Source: Erythroxylum novogranatense (lineage: Eukaryota > Streptophyta > Magnoliopsida > Malpighiales > Erythroxylaceae). From it: a DNA stretch of 64,000 bases. Both the position numbers and the translations under genes were made by a program. Shown here one piece after another: positions 23,463 through 34,085 of the stretch (the stretch's first letter is position 1; each line of letters starts with the position of its first letter). The stretch covers positions 23,119,120 through 23,183,119 of the forward strand of contig CM057235.1 of assembly GCA_029891385.1 (NCBI GenBank). Direction: 5' to 3'. Under the pieces are notes generated by a model, which was not told the origin of the DNA, searched no databases, and saw only the letters and a program-made list of their open reading frames with translations.

Positions 23463-24206
23463 CGGACACTCCGTCCGAATCCAACACCAAAACGCACATT
23501 TAAACCTAACACTTCCATAATTCTCAAATCAACATACCAATCTCATAACTCGATCAAATTCCCAAATCACCATACATATATATTCCCAAATTATTCATAA
23601 TTTCATAAATGCATTTTTTCTGATCATTCACAAAACTCAACTTAATACACAAATACATTTTTCCAAACTTTTCTAAAGTCATAAACATACTCATATCCAA
23701 GATCCACATTACTCAAAAGCTAACGTGTTCAAAAGTCGAAACTGACGTCTTCACATACGTCTTCACATTCTTTCATCCGATCTCCTGCTCGAAACCTGGA
23801 GATGGGGATGAAAGGGGGGGGTGAGCTCGAAAGCTCGTGGATAACACATTTATAACTCGATAAATAAGCGGAAATCATTTTTCATAAGCTTTTTGCCAAA
23901 AGGGCTAATTTTTCAAACTTTTCAACTTTGAAATATTTCTCTCAAACTCTTTTCAATTTTTTCAAACTTCTCATAAAAATATCATTTTTCTCATTTTTCA
24001 AAATTCTCGAATTCTTCATAAATATGAATGCAACATAATTTCAATTTTCATTTCTCACTTTATAAACAAGAATGCAGAACACAGAAACAAAACAAAACAC
24101 ATAACATATCGAATGGTGCTGCTAGTCCAAGCAGACGTCATCGCACATTCCGCGTATAGCGGTCCATGCGATCGTGAGCGAACGTATTACACTTTCCGCA
24201 TTGCGG
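23463..24206. other. LARD-C left LTR hairpin module H0-H3
   Basis: H0 23463-23477 (CGGAC/GTCCG, loop ACTCC). H1 23770-23814 (CTTTCATCC/GGATGAAAG plus ATCTCC/GGAGAT). H2 23823-23836 (GAGCT/AGCTC, loop CGAA, which is UUCG in the minus-strand RNA). H3 24140-24172 (ATCGCA/TGCGAT with inner CCGC/GCGG). A second H3-like hairpin near 24196-24206 (CCGCA/TGCGG) keeps its inner stem only. Confidence 0.65.
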
Positions 24207-26351
24207 TCGATTATAGCCGTGAAGGAGTCCGAAATCAGACTCCGTGCCCTAACGGGCGACTGGAGAAGGCTATACACATAGAGACAATGACGACTCACCA
24301 AGGACCTACCAAACCCACATAACACATTCCTGGCGAAAATCAAATTGCCCAAGGCACAAATTTGAAATCTTGATATTTTTCACACGTGTCCTCACGACAT
24401 ATTTTCATTCATAAATTCACAATCTTCAAGCAATACAATACATAACACATTCTCGAAAAGTCAATAATGCCTGACCATAGCAATTATTCAAACTTCATAT
24501 ATAATGATGCAAATTTTATTCAAAACTCATTTGGGACTCAGAATGCCAAACGATAACAAACTTTTATTGTCAAATATTTACAAAAACCTTAATTCATCAA
24601 AATCCAAATTTTTACTTTCTTTAATTTTTCAAAAGTTGCATATTGCTCACAAATCAAAATATAAATATGCTACCCACCTCGAATTATTGCTTAAACTTGA
24701 TTTCAAGCTCCAATTGATCCTTGCTTTTCTCTCTTCCTGATACCAAAACCTAAACCATAATCATCCAAATTTCACATCAGAAAATACTTAATTTTTACAA
24801 TCAACTTAGGAATTCACCAATTCCATTTACATTCAAGCTATTTCAATCTCCAATTTTGAAAATCCCCAAATTTTCAAAATTGGCCTAAACCAATACACCC
24901 AAATTCAATCTCATAAAACATAATTTCTTCAAAATTAATCTCACAATTCATCAATTCACATTAATTCCAAACTATTTAAATCCTCAATTTCAAAAATCCC
25001 CAAATCCTAAAATTGGCCTAAACCAATTTATCCAAATTCAATACCATAAAATACCAATTCTTCAAAATTGATTTCATATATCATCAATTCATCATATTTC
25101 CTATAATTCTACACCAAAATATCTCAAAATTCTCAATCATAAAATTTAGCCTAAACCTTAATCGATTTTTCATCCAAAATTAAACCCAGCCTAAAGCATA
25201 TATATCAAAATTAATTCCACAATCCATAAACCCATCTTATATGCCATAATTCTAAACCGAAAATTAATCAAAATCTCAAAGTAGAAAAATTTCTCTTACC
25301 TCTTTCTCTTCCAAATTCGAATTTTCTTGGCTCATGAAGAAGCTCTTATGCTCCTCTATCTTTTTCTCTCTTGGAACCCTCCCAAAATCCTTAAGAAAGA
25401 AGTAGAAAAATCAAAACTTCATTTTCTCTCTCATCTTTTCTCCATCACCGAAGCTTCACTCTCTTCTTTCTTCTTCTTATTTCTTCTTCTTTTCTCTGGA
25501 AATTTCCAGCCACTTTCGTGGCTTTTAATAGCCAAAAACGACATCTCTCCATGAGTTTCATTAATTGAAGGTCAAATGACCAATTTGCCCTTCGTTCAAA
25601 ACTTAAAATTACACTTACTTGCGGTTTGATTCGCACTATCGATTTGAAGGAATTTGTCAAAACTTCCTTCTCGAGAAATGTTCCTCTCACTCATACGAAT
25701 CCAACGCCACTGACCGTACTCAATTCCGAGCACCACATCAAAAGTTACGTGCGAAACAGTGCGGAAATATCCATATTCTAACACATTTTCAAGGTACGAT
25801 TATTTCCGTCCAAAATTTCACATTCTTAATCCCAGAATTGAAACTCGATGTCTTCATAACAATTGTAGCCTTATGTCTCTAGTTTAATTCAAAACAAGAA
25901 TCGTCTCATTTCGATTCCCAGATCAAAAGTTATGCTCAAATTACTCTCAGGTGTTCCCAATCCAAAAATTAAACCCTAATCCGAACTTAAATTCAAAAAT
26001 TAAAAGTCTTAAGGGCAAAATTGACATTTCATGTCTTCATATGATTTGTAGCCCCTTGTCTTATCTTTATTTCCCCTCAAGAATCGCTTCAATCGGATCT
26101 CTACAGATCCCGAATTTCACAAAACACTGAATCATGCTCGGAAAATTTCCCGACTCACTTTGATTAAATTAATCACCATTAATTTAATCTCAAAAGTTCA
26201 CAAATTTCTTATAAACTGAAATTCAATGTCTTAGGAATCCAACGCAAAAAGAATCAACTCAATCGGATGTCGGACGGAAAAGATATTAGCAAAATAGTAA
26301 ACAAAGGTCGGATTAAAAAACAAAGAAATCAAAAAATTTCAGAAACAAAAC

Positions 26352-26672
26352 GGCGTCGTATGCGTACGGACGCCCCAACTCGCGAGGGCGAGACGCCGCT
26401 CGCGAGGGCGAGCCGCCTTTCGCGAGGCGAGACGCCGCTTCATGAGGGCGAGACCCGCTCGCTAGGCGAGGCGTCGCCTAGCGAGGCGACACCTTGAGGG
26501 CGAGCCTTGCCTCGCGAGGGGCGAAGCAAGCCTTGCCGCCTCGCCAGGCGAGGCGTCGCCCTAGCGAGGGCGCCAGATGGCGCCCGCCTCGCCAGGGCGA
26601 GGCGTCGCCCTAGCGAGGGCCCGTACGGGTGCCCGCCTCGCTAGGGCGAGCCGTCGCCCTAGCGAGGGCGCT
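26352..26672. repeat. GC-rich palindrome array, LARD-C left LTR
   Basis: About 320 bp of units built from GCCTCGCCAGGCGAGGCGTC and CTAGCGAGGGC; the CGCCTCGC and GCGAGGCG arms are inverted repeats. Flanked by AT-rich LTR. The right-LTR counterpart is at about 31540-31850. Confidence 0.9.
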
Positions 26673-27329
26673 AAACCTTTTTCCTTCTTTTTTTTTTTTT
26701 TTTCCTCTAAACTTCCAAAATTCATAACTTTTACTCCCGAACTTCGATTTTGACAAACTTAGTCTCTATAGAAAGCTTAAAGAAAGCTCTAAATCTTCCG
26801 AGAAGAACATAAAACTCAATTCAACTCCTACGGGAGTCCATTTTTCGGTCAAAGATACTATCCTCTATCCAAACTTGTAAAAATCATAACTTAATATTCC
26901 GAGATCGAAAAATTGCATACTTTATATCGAAATAAAGATCAAAACAAATCCTTCAATTTTCATGAAGAACATCAAAGCTCAATTAACCTCTAACTAGGTT
27001 AATTTCTCAGTCAAAGATTCAATCATAATAAAAGTCAAACCCGATCAAACATAAACTTTGACCGATCATAACTTTCACTCCCGATATCGAAAAATTACAA
27101 ACTTTATGTCCACAAAAAGCTCTCAACATAATCTACAAGTTTCATGTAGATCATTTTATCAAATTTTGCCTCAATCAAAAGTCAACCTTCAAAGGCCAGA
27201 AAGTCAACTATTACACAATTTTTCATATTTTCATACTTTCTCTCTTTATTTCATGATCTTCAACTTAATTTCAATCAACTCATCCACTTGATCATAGTCA
27301 AATTGTCACTCAAGGTTCGGGGTCCAACA

Positions 27330-27347
27330 TTTCTCCCCCTCTTAAAA
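27330..27347 (-). promoter_or_regulatory. LARD-C polypurine tract
   Basis: The minus strand reads TTTTAAGAGGGGGAGAAA directly before LTR start TGTTGGACC. Confidence 0.85.
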
Positions 27348-27948
27348 GAATTTCGTCCTCGAAATTCACACTTACTTAAACTCCAAGTAACTCATTCTTA
27401 CATAAATTTCTTTCTAATCAAAGATCATCAAGGACTTTCTTACTACTTCTTTCCACAACTCATAATCAATTTCTTTTTCATCACTTTTACTCTTCATACA
27501 TATTCTCAATCTCTTCAACATTTTCACTTCCTTAAATCATATATCACTCATATCATATCAAAACACTATATCTATAACTCATTATTTCTTTAAATATGGA
27601 CACAGGTCAATGGTCCATTTCTTAAGGAACCCTAATATGGTTCAATCATCATTATGCCATCATTCTTTCATCTATATCAATTCATCACAATTTCTCAAAA
27701 AGTTCTAATCTTAATTTCCTCAACACATTTCGAAAGTCAAACATATTCTGAATACTCAAATCAAACCAATCACATGAATTCATCAAATAGTCATACATAT
27801 CAATTTTCAAATTCCTAAAGGCAATCATACTCCTTTCATTAAAATCAAATGATCACTTAACACATTCTCACAAATTCACTCTTATCTTTACAAACTCGTA
27901 TCAATTCCTTATTCATACTCATACGCCCAAGTAAGATCATATTACTGG

Positions 27949-27960
27949 GCTCTGATACCA
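27949..27960 (-). promoter_or_regulatory. LARD-C primer binding site
   Basis: The minus strand reads TGGTATCAGAGC (initiator Met tRNA), four bases from the LTR start at 27965. Confidence 0.9.
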
Positions 27961-27964
27961 TAAA

Positions 27965-30900
27965 TGTTGGGACCCGATCCGGGAACCGGATCCCAACCGA
28001 ATCAACTTAAGACTTTCACTCTATGCTTTGATACCATAAATGTTGGGACCCGATCCGGGAACCGGATCCCAACTGCGGAAGCGGAACGGAAACCGAAGCA
28101 AACGGAAACGAAGGGAAGCGGAAATTTCGGATCGAAAACAAAATGCGGAAGCGAACAAATCCGAAAGTAGCGAAGCGGAAGCAAATGCAAATCGGAATCG
28201 AAATACAAACGCAAGCGGAAGCAAAAGCTAATCGAATCAAACGAACAAATGCAATCGAATATAGCGAAGCGAAATAATCGAATACGGATCACAAAGCGGA
28301 ACGAATAAGCGAAAGCGAGATCGAATCGAGTGCAAATCGAATTCGGATCGAAAACAAAGTAAGCACACAAATCAATGTAAACTGAAACACTTTCCGACAT
28401 CCGTGACTAAGCAAAGAACAGGAAACAGAAACGCGTTGGGGATCCTAAGACGTTCCAAAATCCGTTATGAATTTTTTTTTTCTTTCTTATTCTCATTCCT
28501 TATTCATTTCTTCTCTTACTCAAACACATTTAAAACATAACAAATGCATCCAATTTCCAAAATTACACTTTTATCCCAAATCTTATCGAAAATTCGCAAA
28601 GATAATCTACGCCTTTATCCTAACTCCAAAATTCACGCAAAGCGCGAATACACTTCTATAATCTCAAATCACTCAAAATCATCGGACACTCCGTCCGAAT
28701 CCAACACCAATGAAACGCACATTTAAACCTAACACTTCCATAATTCTCAAATCAACATACCAATCTCATAACTCGATCAAATTCCCAAATCACCATACAT
28801 ATATATTCCCAAATTATTCATAATTTCATAAATGATTTTACAAATCATTCACAAAACTCAACTTAATACACAAATACATTTTTCCAAACTTTTCTAAAGT
28901 CATAAACATACTCATATCCAAGATCCACATTACTCAAAAGCTAACGTGTTCAAAGTCAAACCGACGCCTTCACATACGTCTTCACATTCTTTCATCCGAT
29001 CTCCCGCTCAAACCCGAGATGGGGATGAAAGGGGTGAGCTCAAAGCTCGTGGATAACACATTTATAACTCGATAAATAAGCGAAATCATTTTCATAAGCT
29101 TTTTGCCAAAGGGCTAATTTTTCAAACTTTTCAACTTTGAAATATTTCTCTCAAACTCTTTTCAATTTTTCAAACTTCTCATAAAAATATCATTTTCTCA
29201 TTTTCAAAATTCTCAATTCTTCATAAATATGAATGCAACATAATTTCAATTTTCATTTCTCACTTTATAAACAAGAATGCGTAATACGTAAACAAAACAA
29301 AACACATAACATATCGAATGGTGCAGCTAGGTCCAAGCAGAGCGTCTTGCACATTCCGTATAGCGGTCCATGCGATCGTGAGCGAGCGATTACACTTTCC
29401 GCATTGCGGTCCAATTATAGCAGTGAAGGAGTCCGAATCGAGTCTGTACACTAACGGGCACTGGAGAAGGCTATACACATAGAGACAACAACGACTCACC
29501 AAGGGACCTACCAAACCCACATAACACATTCACAAGAAAATCAAATTGCCCAAGGCACAAATTTCAAATCTTGATATTTTTCACACACGTGTCCTCACGA
29601 GACATATTTTCATTCATAAATTCACAATCTTCAAGCAATACAATACACATAACACATTCTCAAAAAGTCAATAATGCACAACCATAGCAATTATTCAAAC
29701 TTCATATATAATGATGCAAATTTTATTCAAAACTCATTTGGGACTCAGAATGCCAAACGATAACAAACTTTTATTGTCAAATATTTACAAAAACCTTAAT
29801 TCATCAAAATCCAAATTTTACTTTCTTTAATTTTTCAAAAGTTGCATATTGCTCACAAATCAAAATATAAATATGCTACCCACCTCGAATTATTGCGAAA
29901 ACTTGATTTCAAGCTCCAATTGATCCTTGCTTTTCTCTCTTCCACAATACCAAAACCTAAACCATAATCATCCAAATTTCACATCGAAAATACTTAATTT
30001 TTACAATCAACTTAGAATTCACCAATTCCATTTACATTCAAGTTATTTCAATCTCCAATTTTGAAAATCCCAAATTTTCAAAATTGGCCTAAACCAATAC
30101 ACCCAAATTCAATCTCATAAAACATAATTTCTTCAAAATTAATCTCACAATTCATCAATTCACATTAATTCCAAACTATTTAAATCCTCAATTTCAAAAA
30201 TCCCCAAATCCTAAAATTGGCCTAAACCAATTTATCCAAATTCAATACCATAAAATACCAATTCTTCAAAATTGATTTCATATATCATCAATTCATCATA
30301 TTTCCTATAATTCTACACCAAAATATCTCAAAATTCTCAATCATAAAATTTAGCCTAAACCTTAATCGATTTTTCATCCAAAATTAAACCCAGCCTAAAG
30401 CATATATATCAAAATTAATTCCACAATCCATAAACCCATCTTATATGCCATAATTCTAAACCTAAAATTAATCAAAATCTCAAAGTAGAAAATTTCTCTT
30501 ACCTCTTTCTCTTCCAAATTCAATTTTCTTGGCTCATGAAGAAGCTCTTATGCTCCTCTATCTTTTCTCTCTTGGAACCCTCCCAAAATCCTTAAGAAAG
30601 AAGTAGAAAATCAAAACTTCATTTTCTCTCTCATCTTTTCTCCATCACCAAGCTTCACTCTCTTCTTTCTTCTTCTTATTTCTTCTTCTTTCTCTGAAAT
30701 TTCCAGCCACTTTCGTGGCTTTTAATAGCCAAAACGACATCTCTCCATGAGTTTCATTAATTGAAGGTCAAATGACCAATTTGCCCTTCATTCAAAACTT
30801 AAATTACACTTACTTGCGGTTTGATTCGCACTATCGATTTGAAGGAATTTGTCAAAACTTCCTTCTAGAAATGTTCCTCTCACTCATACGAATCCAACGC

Positions 30901-32508
30901 CACTGACCGCACTCAATTCCGAGCACCACATCAAAAGTTACGTCTGTAAACAAAGGCGGAAATATCCATATTCTAACACATTTTCAAGGTACGATTATTT
31001 CCGTCCAACATTTCACATTCTTAATCCCAGAATTGAAACTCGATGTCTTCATAACAATTGTAGCCTTATGTCTCTAGTTTAATTCAAAACAAGAATCGTC
31101 TCATTTCGATTCCCAGATCAAAAGTTATGCTCAAATTACTCTCAGGTGTTCCTAATCCAAAATTAAACCCTAATCCGAACTTAAATTCAAAATTAAAAGT
31201 CTTAAGGGCAAAATTGACATTTCATGTCTTCATATGATTTGTAGCCCTTGTCTTATCTTTATTTCCCTCAAGAATCGCTTCAATCGGATCTCTACAGATC
31301 CCGAATTTCACAAAACACTGAATCATGCTCGAAAATTTCCCGACTCACTTTGATTAAATTAATCACCATTAATTTAATCTCAAAGTTCACAAATTTCTTA
31401 TAAACTGAAATTCAATGTCTTAGGAATCCAACGCAAAAGAATCAACTCAATCGGATGTCGGACGGAAAGATATTAGCAAAATAGTAAACAAAGGTCGGAT
31501 TAAAAACAAAGAAATCAAAAATTTCAGAAACAAAAGCAGTCAGATGCAGACGGACGCTCTAACTCATGAGGGCGAGAGGCGCCGCTCATGAGGGCGAGCC
31601 GCTCCCTCATGAGGCGAGACGCCGCATGAGGGCGAGACGCCCGCCGCTAGGGCGAGGCGTCGCCTAGCGAGGCGACACTCATGAGGAGGAGCCTTGCCTC
31701 GCGAGGGCGAAGCAAGCGCCCGCCTCGCCAGGCGAGGCGTCGCCTAGCGAGGGCGCCAGATGGGCGCCTCCTCCAGGCGAGGCGTCGCCTAGCGAGGGCC
31801 AGATGGTGCCCGCCTCGCTAGGGCGAGCCGTCAGCTAGCGAGGGCGCTAAACCTTTTTCCTTCTTTTTTTTTTTTTTTTTTTCCTCTAAACTTCCAAAAT
31901 TCATAACTTTTACTCCCGAACTTCGATTTTGACAAACTTAGTCTCTATAGAAAGCTTAAAGAAAGCTCTAAATCTTCCGAGAAGAACATAAAACTCAATT
32001 CAACTCCTACGGGAGTCCATTTTTCGGTCAAAGATACTATCCTCTATCCAAACTTGTAAAAATCATAACTTAATATTCCGAGATCGAAAAATTGCATACT
32101 TTATGTCGAAATAAAGATCAAAACAAATCCTTCAATTTTCATGAAGAACATCAAAGCTCAATTAACCTCTAACTAGGTTAATTTCTCAGTCAAAGATTCA
32201 ATCATAATAAAAGTCAAACCCGATCAAACATAAACTTTGACCGATCATAACTTTCACTCCCGATATCGAAAAATTACAAACTTTATGTCCACAAAAAGCT
32301 CTCAACATAATCTACAAGTTTCATGTAGATCATTTTATCAAATTTTGCCTCAATCAAAAGTCAACCTTCAAAGGCCAGAAAGTCAACTATTACACAATTT
32401 TTCATATTTTCATACTTTCTCTCTTTATTTCATGATCTTCAACTTAATTTCAATCAACTCATCCACTTGATCATAGTCAAATTGTCACTCAAGGTTCGGG
32501 GTCCAACA
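27965..32508 (-). repeat. LARD-C right (5') LTR
   Basis: 4,544 bp partner of 22755-27329 with the same modules in the same order (terminus duplication at 28042, H0 at 28683, H1 at about 28989, GC-rich array at about 31540-31850, ~180 bp units from about 31900). Homopolymers are often one base shorter than in the left LTR, and several CG sites read differently, which damages some hairpin arms (for example H3 near 29347). Confidence 0.92.
31540..31850. repeat. GC-rich palindrome array, LARD-C right LTR
   Basis: Counterpart of 26352-26672, with several CTCATGAGG units where the left copy has CTCGCGAGG. Confidence 0.88.
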
Positions 32509-32906
32509 TTTGCGCCTTTTAATGTTGGACCCACCCCCCTTTGGTAATATTTCCCACCGGCGTGTGTTTTGCGGGTTATACCAGGCGGGTGTTTGCGGGT
32601 TATACTGGCATCAACAATCGATCTTGTCCTCTTTGGTCGAGGTGAGGCCGACTCAACCACTTAACCTCGAGTTTTATAGCTTCCATGCTGCGCCTTTACC
32701 ATTTGGCTAACTTAGCCAAATGGTAAGAGGCAGCATGGAAGCTATAAAACTCGAGGTTAAGGTTCGAGTCGTGGCCTCACCTCGACCAAAGAGGACAAGA
32801 TCGATTGTTGGATGCCGCAGATAACCCAAACACCCGCCGTGGTATAACCCGCAAACACACGCTGGGTGGGAAATATTAGCCCAGGTGTGGGGGGTGGGGT
32901 CCAACA
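32509..32906. repeat. Foldback (inverted repeat) at the right end of LARD-C
   Basis: Two arms, 32523-32710 and 32711-32906, are inverted copies meeting at CCATTTGGCTAA/CTTAGCCAAATGG; the outer ends read TGTTGGACCC and GGGTCCAACA. GGGGTCCAACA occurs on both sides (32498-32508 and 32896-32906), which could be an 11-bp target duplication as in Mutator-like foldbacks. Alternatively each arm is a tRNA-derived SINE: the right arm has an A-box-like TAGCCAAATGG (32714) and a B-box-like GGTTCGAGTC (32761) about 47 bp apart. I cannot decide between the two. Confidence 0.75.
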
Positions 32907-32948
32907 CCATTACTTATGCCCCAAAAACTAAAATACCTCACTTCAGAA

Positions 32949-33165
32949 AAATGGAGCTCGCCGCGCCGAAAGAGCTCTCACCGCGGCGTCAAGGGGGTCG
33001 CTTGCCGCGACATCTAATACGCTCGTCGCGGCGAAGATCGACGGGCTCGCCACGACGTCTCGCCGTGCTCGTCGGGACGAGGACTTAACCGCTCGTCGCG
33101 GCGAGTACCAATTTACTCGTTGCGGCGAGGCCTCTCTCAAACGTCGCGACATGCAGGCTCCACCG
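32949..33165. repeat. GC-rich array, GYP-1 left LTR
   Basis: Repeats of a CTCGTCGCGGCGAG / CTCGCCGCGACG type with dyad symmetry, in an otherwise AT-rich LTR. Right-LTR counterpart at 40327-40545. Confidence 0.85.
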
Positions 33166-34085
33166 ACTTCTCCGACTAGACTTTTCGCCATCTCTCTCTC
33201 TAAAACCAGTAACAACTCACTCTCAACTACTCAATCTTTCATATTAAACACAATAAATGCATTCAACTAACAAATCAATAACATTAAAACCATTTAACTT
33301 ACCAATCAAGCCTCAAATCTTCAATCTTTGAAAATCTCCTCCAAGCCCTAACAACCACGGTTCTCTCAATACCCCTCAAATCATCATCTTCCTTAGGGTT
33401 AAAGCTAGACTTTGCAAGTGGAGAAGGAGCAAGCAAAAGAGACAAGCAAGAATCGTGAAGAAGGGATCGAAAATCACCCACAAGAGAAGGAGGAAGCTTG
33501 CCCTAGGTGAAGGAGAAATGATTTTACTGTCAAGGGTTTTCGGTAACTCTTAAGGACAAAAGTCAAAACTTAAGGCATAAAGGGTCGATTATAAACCTAG
33601 GGCTCATAAGGCATAAGTCCTCAAATTCCATTGACTCGACATATCAAAATTCCTAAAATCATATATCTAAATTTTCCATTGCCATTAGACAGTTATGAAA
33701 GTACTATAAAGTCAATCAGTCCGTTACTCGGGAAACTTCCGGTCCGGAAATTTACTCCCAAATTTCCAAAAAATTTCCTATGGGTCACTATCAATTGGCA
33801 ATCACTCTCAAGACATTCTAATTCAACTATTCAAATCCAATTATTCCAAAATTTCCAAAATTTTATAATCAAACATAATTATCTCAAATTCACAATTCAT
33901 ATCATAATCACAATTAAATGCCGAAAAATGCCATGAATGCATGTACATATAAATGCATGTGCAAAATAACTTATTCCTCTAAAACTAGAGGCCAAATGAA
34001 TGTTCAATCAGTAATATGCAAATATAAAATCCTAACCCATTCCAATTTACTAAGATAACCCTCCCATCGATGATGGGATGTTACA
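33166..34085 (-). other. GYP-1 left LTR, distal end
   Basis: AT-rich LTR sequence with no gene, ending GATGGGATGTTACA at 34085. The CCCATCGATGATGGG stretch just before it forms a small hairpin at the LTR terminus. Confidence 0.8.

Larger units (their letters stand above)
22755..27329 (-). repeat. LARD-C left (3') LTR
   Basis: 4,575 bp, TGTTGGGACCC...GGTCCAACA. Starts with a terminal hairpin (GATCCGG/CCGGATC) and a 78-bp tandem duplication that includes a primer-site-like sequence (next LTR start at 22833). Then a GAAGCGGAAGC-rich stretch, H0-H3 module, pyrimidine tract, two TGTCTCTAG-type cassettes (about 25850 and 26040), a GC-rich array and three diverged units of 170-180 bp (26712, 26882, 27062). 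Short ORFs within it are not supported as genes. Confidence 0.92.
27330..27964 (-). other. LARD-C internal region, non-coding
   Basis: 635 bp, AT-rich, no credible frame. Related to the 631-bp internal region of LARD-A, with the shared AAGAATTTCGTCCT block next to the polypurine tract. Confidence 0.82.
22755..32906 (-). mobile_element. LARD-C: non-coding retrotransposon with ~4.5 kb LTRs
   Basis: LTRs 22755-27329 and 27965-32508, internal region 27330-27964, all without coding potential. A CCATT target duplication at 22750-22754 and 32907-32911 sits inside the GYP-1 LTR at the site seen uninterrupted near 40285. The right end includes a ~390 bp foldback repeat (32509-32906). Orientation is minus from the polypurine tract at 27330 and primer site at 27949. 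The LTR pair is very similar apart from many single-base indels, so this looks young. Roughly 90% of the element is LTR. Confidence 0.9.
21197..34085 (-). repeat. GYP-1 left (3') LTR, interrupted by LARD-C
   Basis: About 2.73 kb of LTR sequence in 21197-22754 and 32912-34085. Contains a string of five short hairpins (21853-21958), a block with TGTCTCTAG-like sequence near 22695-22750 shared with LARD LTRs, and a GC-rich array (32949-33165). No coding sequence. Confidence 0.92.

Noticed and set aside
26352..26672. GC-rich repeat resembling a CRISPR-like array
   Set aside because: Units are palindromic and contiguous without unique spacers, lie in an LTR with a copy in the partner LTR, and the genome is a plant.
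27058..27291. 77-aa ORF identical to one at 32237-32470
   Set aside because: Identity reflects the two LARD-C LTRs; the region is a ~180 bp tandem unit with no coding signature.
32711..32800. tRNA gene candidate in the foldback right arm
   Set aside because: A- and B-box-like motifs are present but no cloverleaf, anticodon arm or acceptor pairing is visible; better read as SINE-like or chance.
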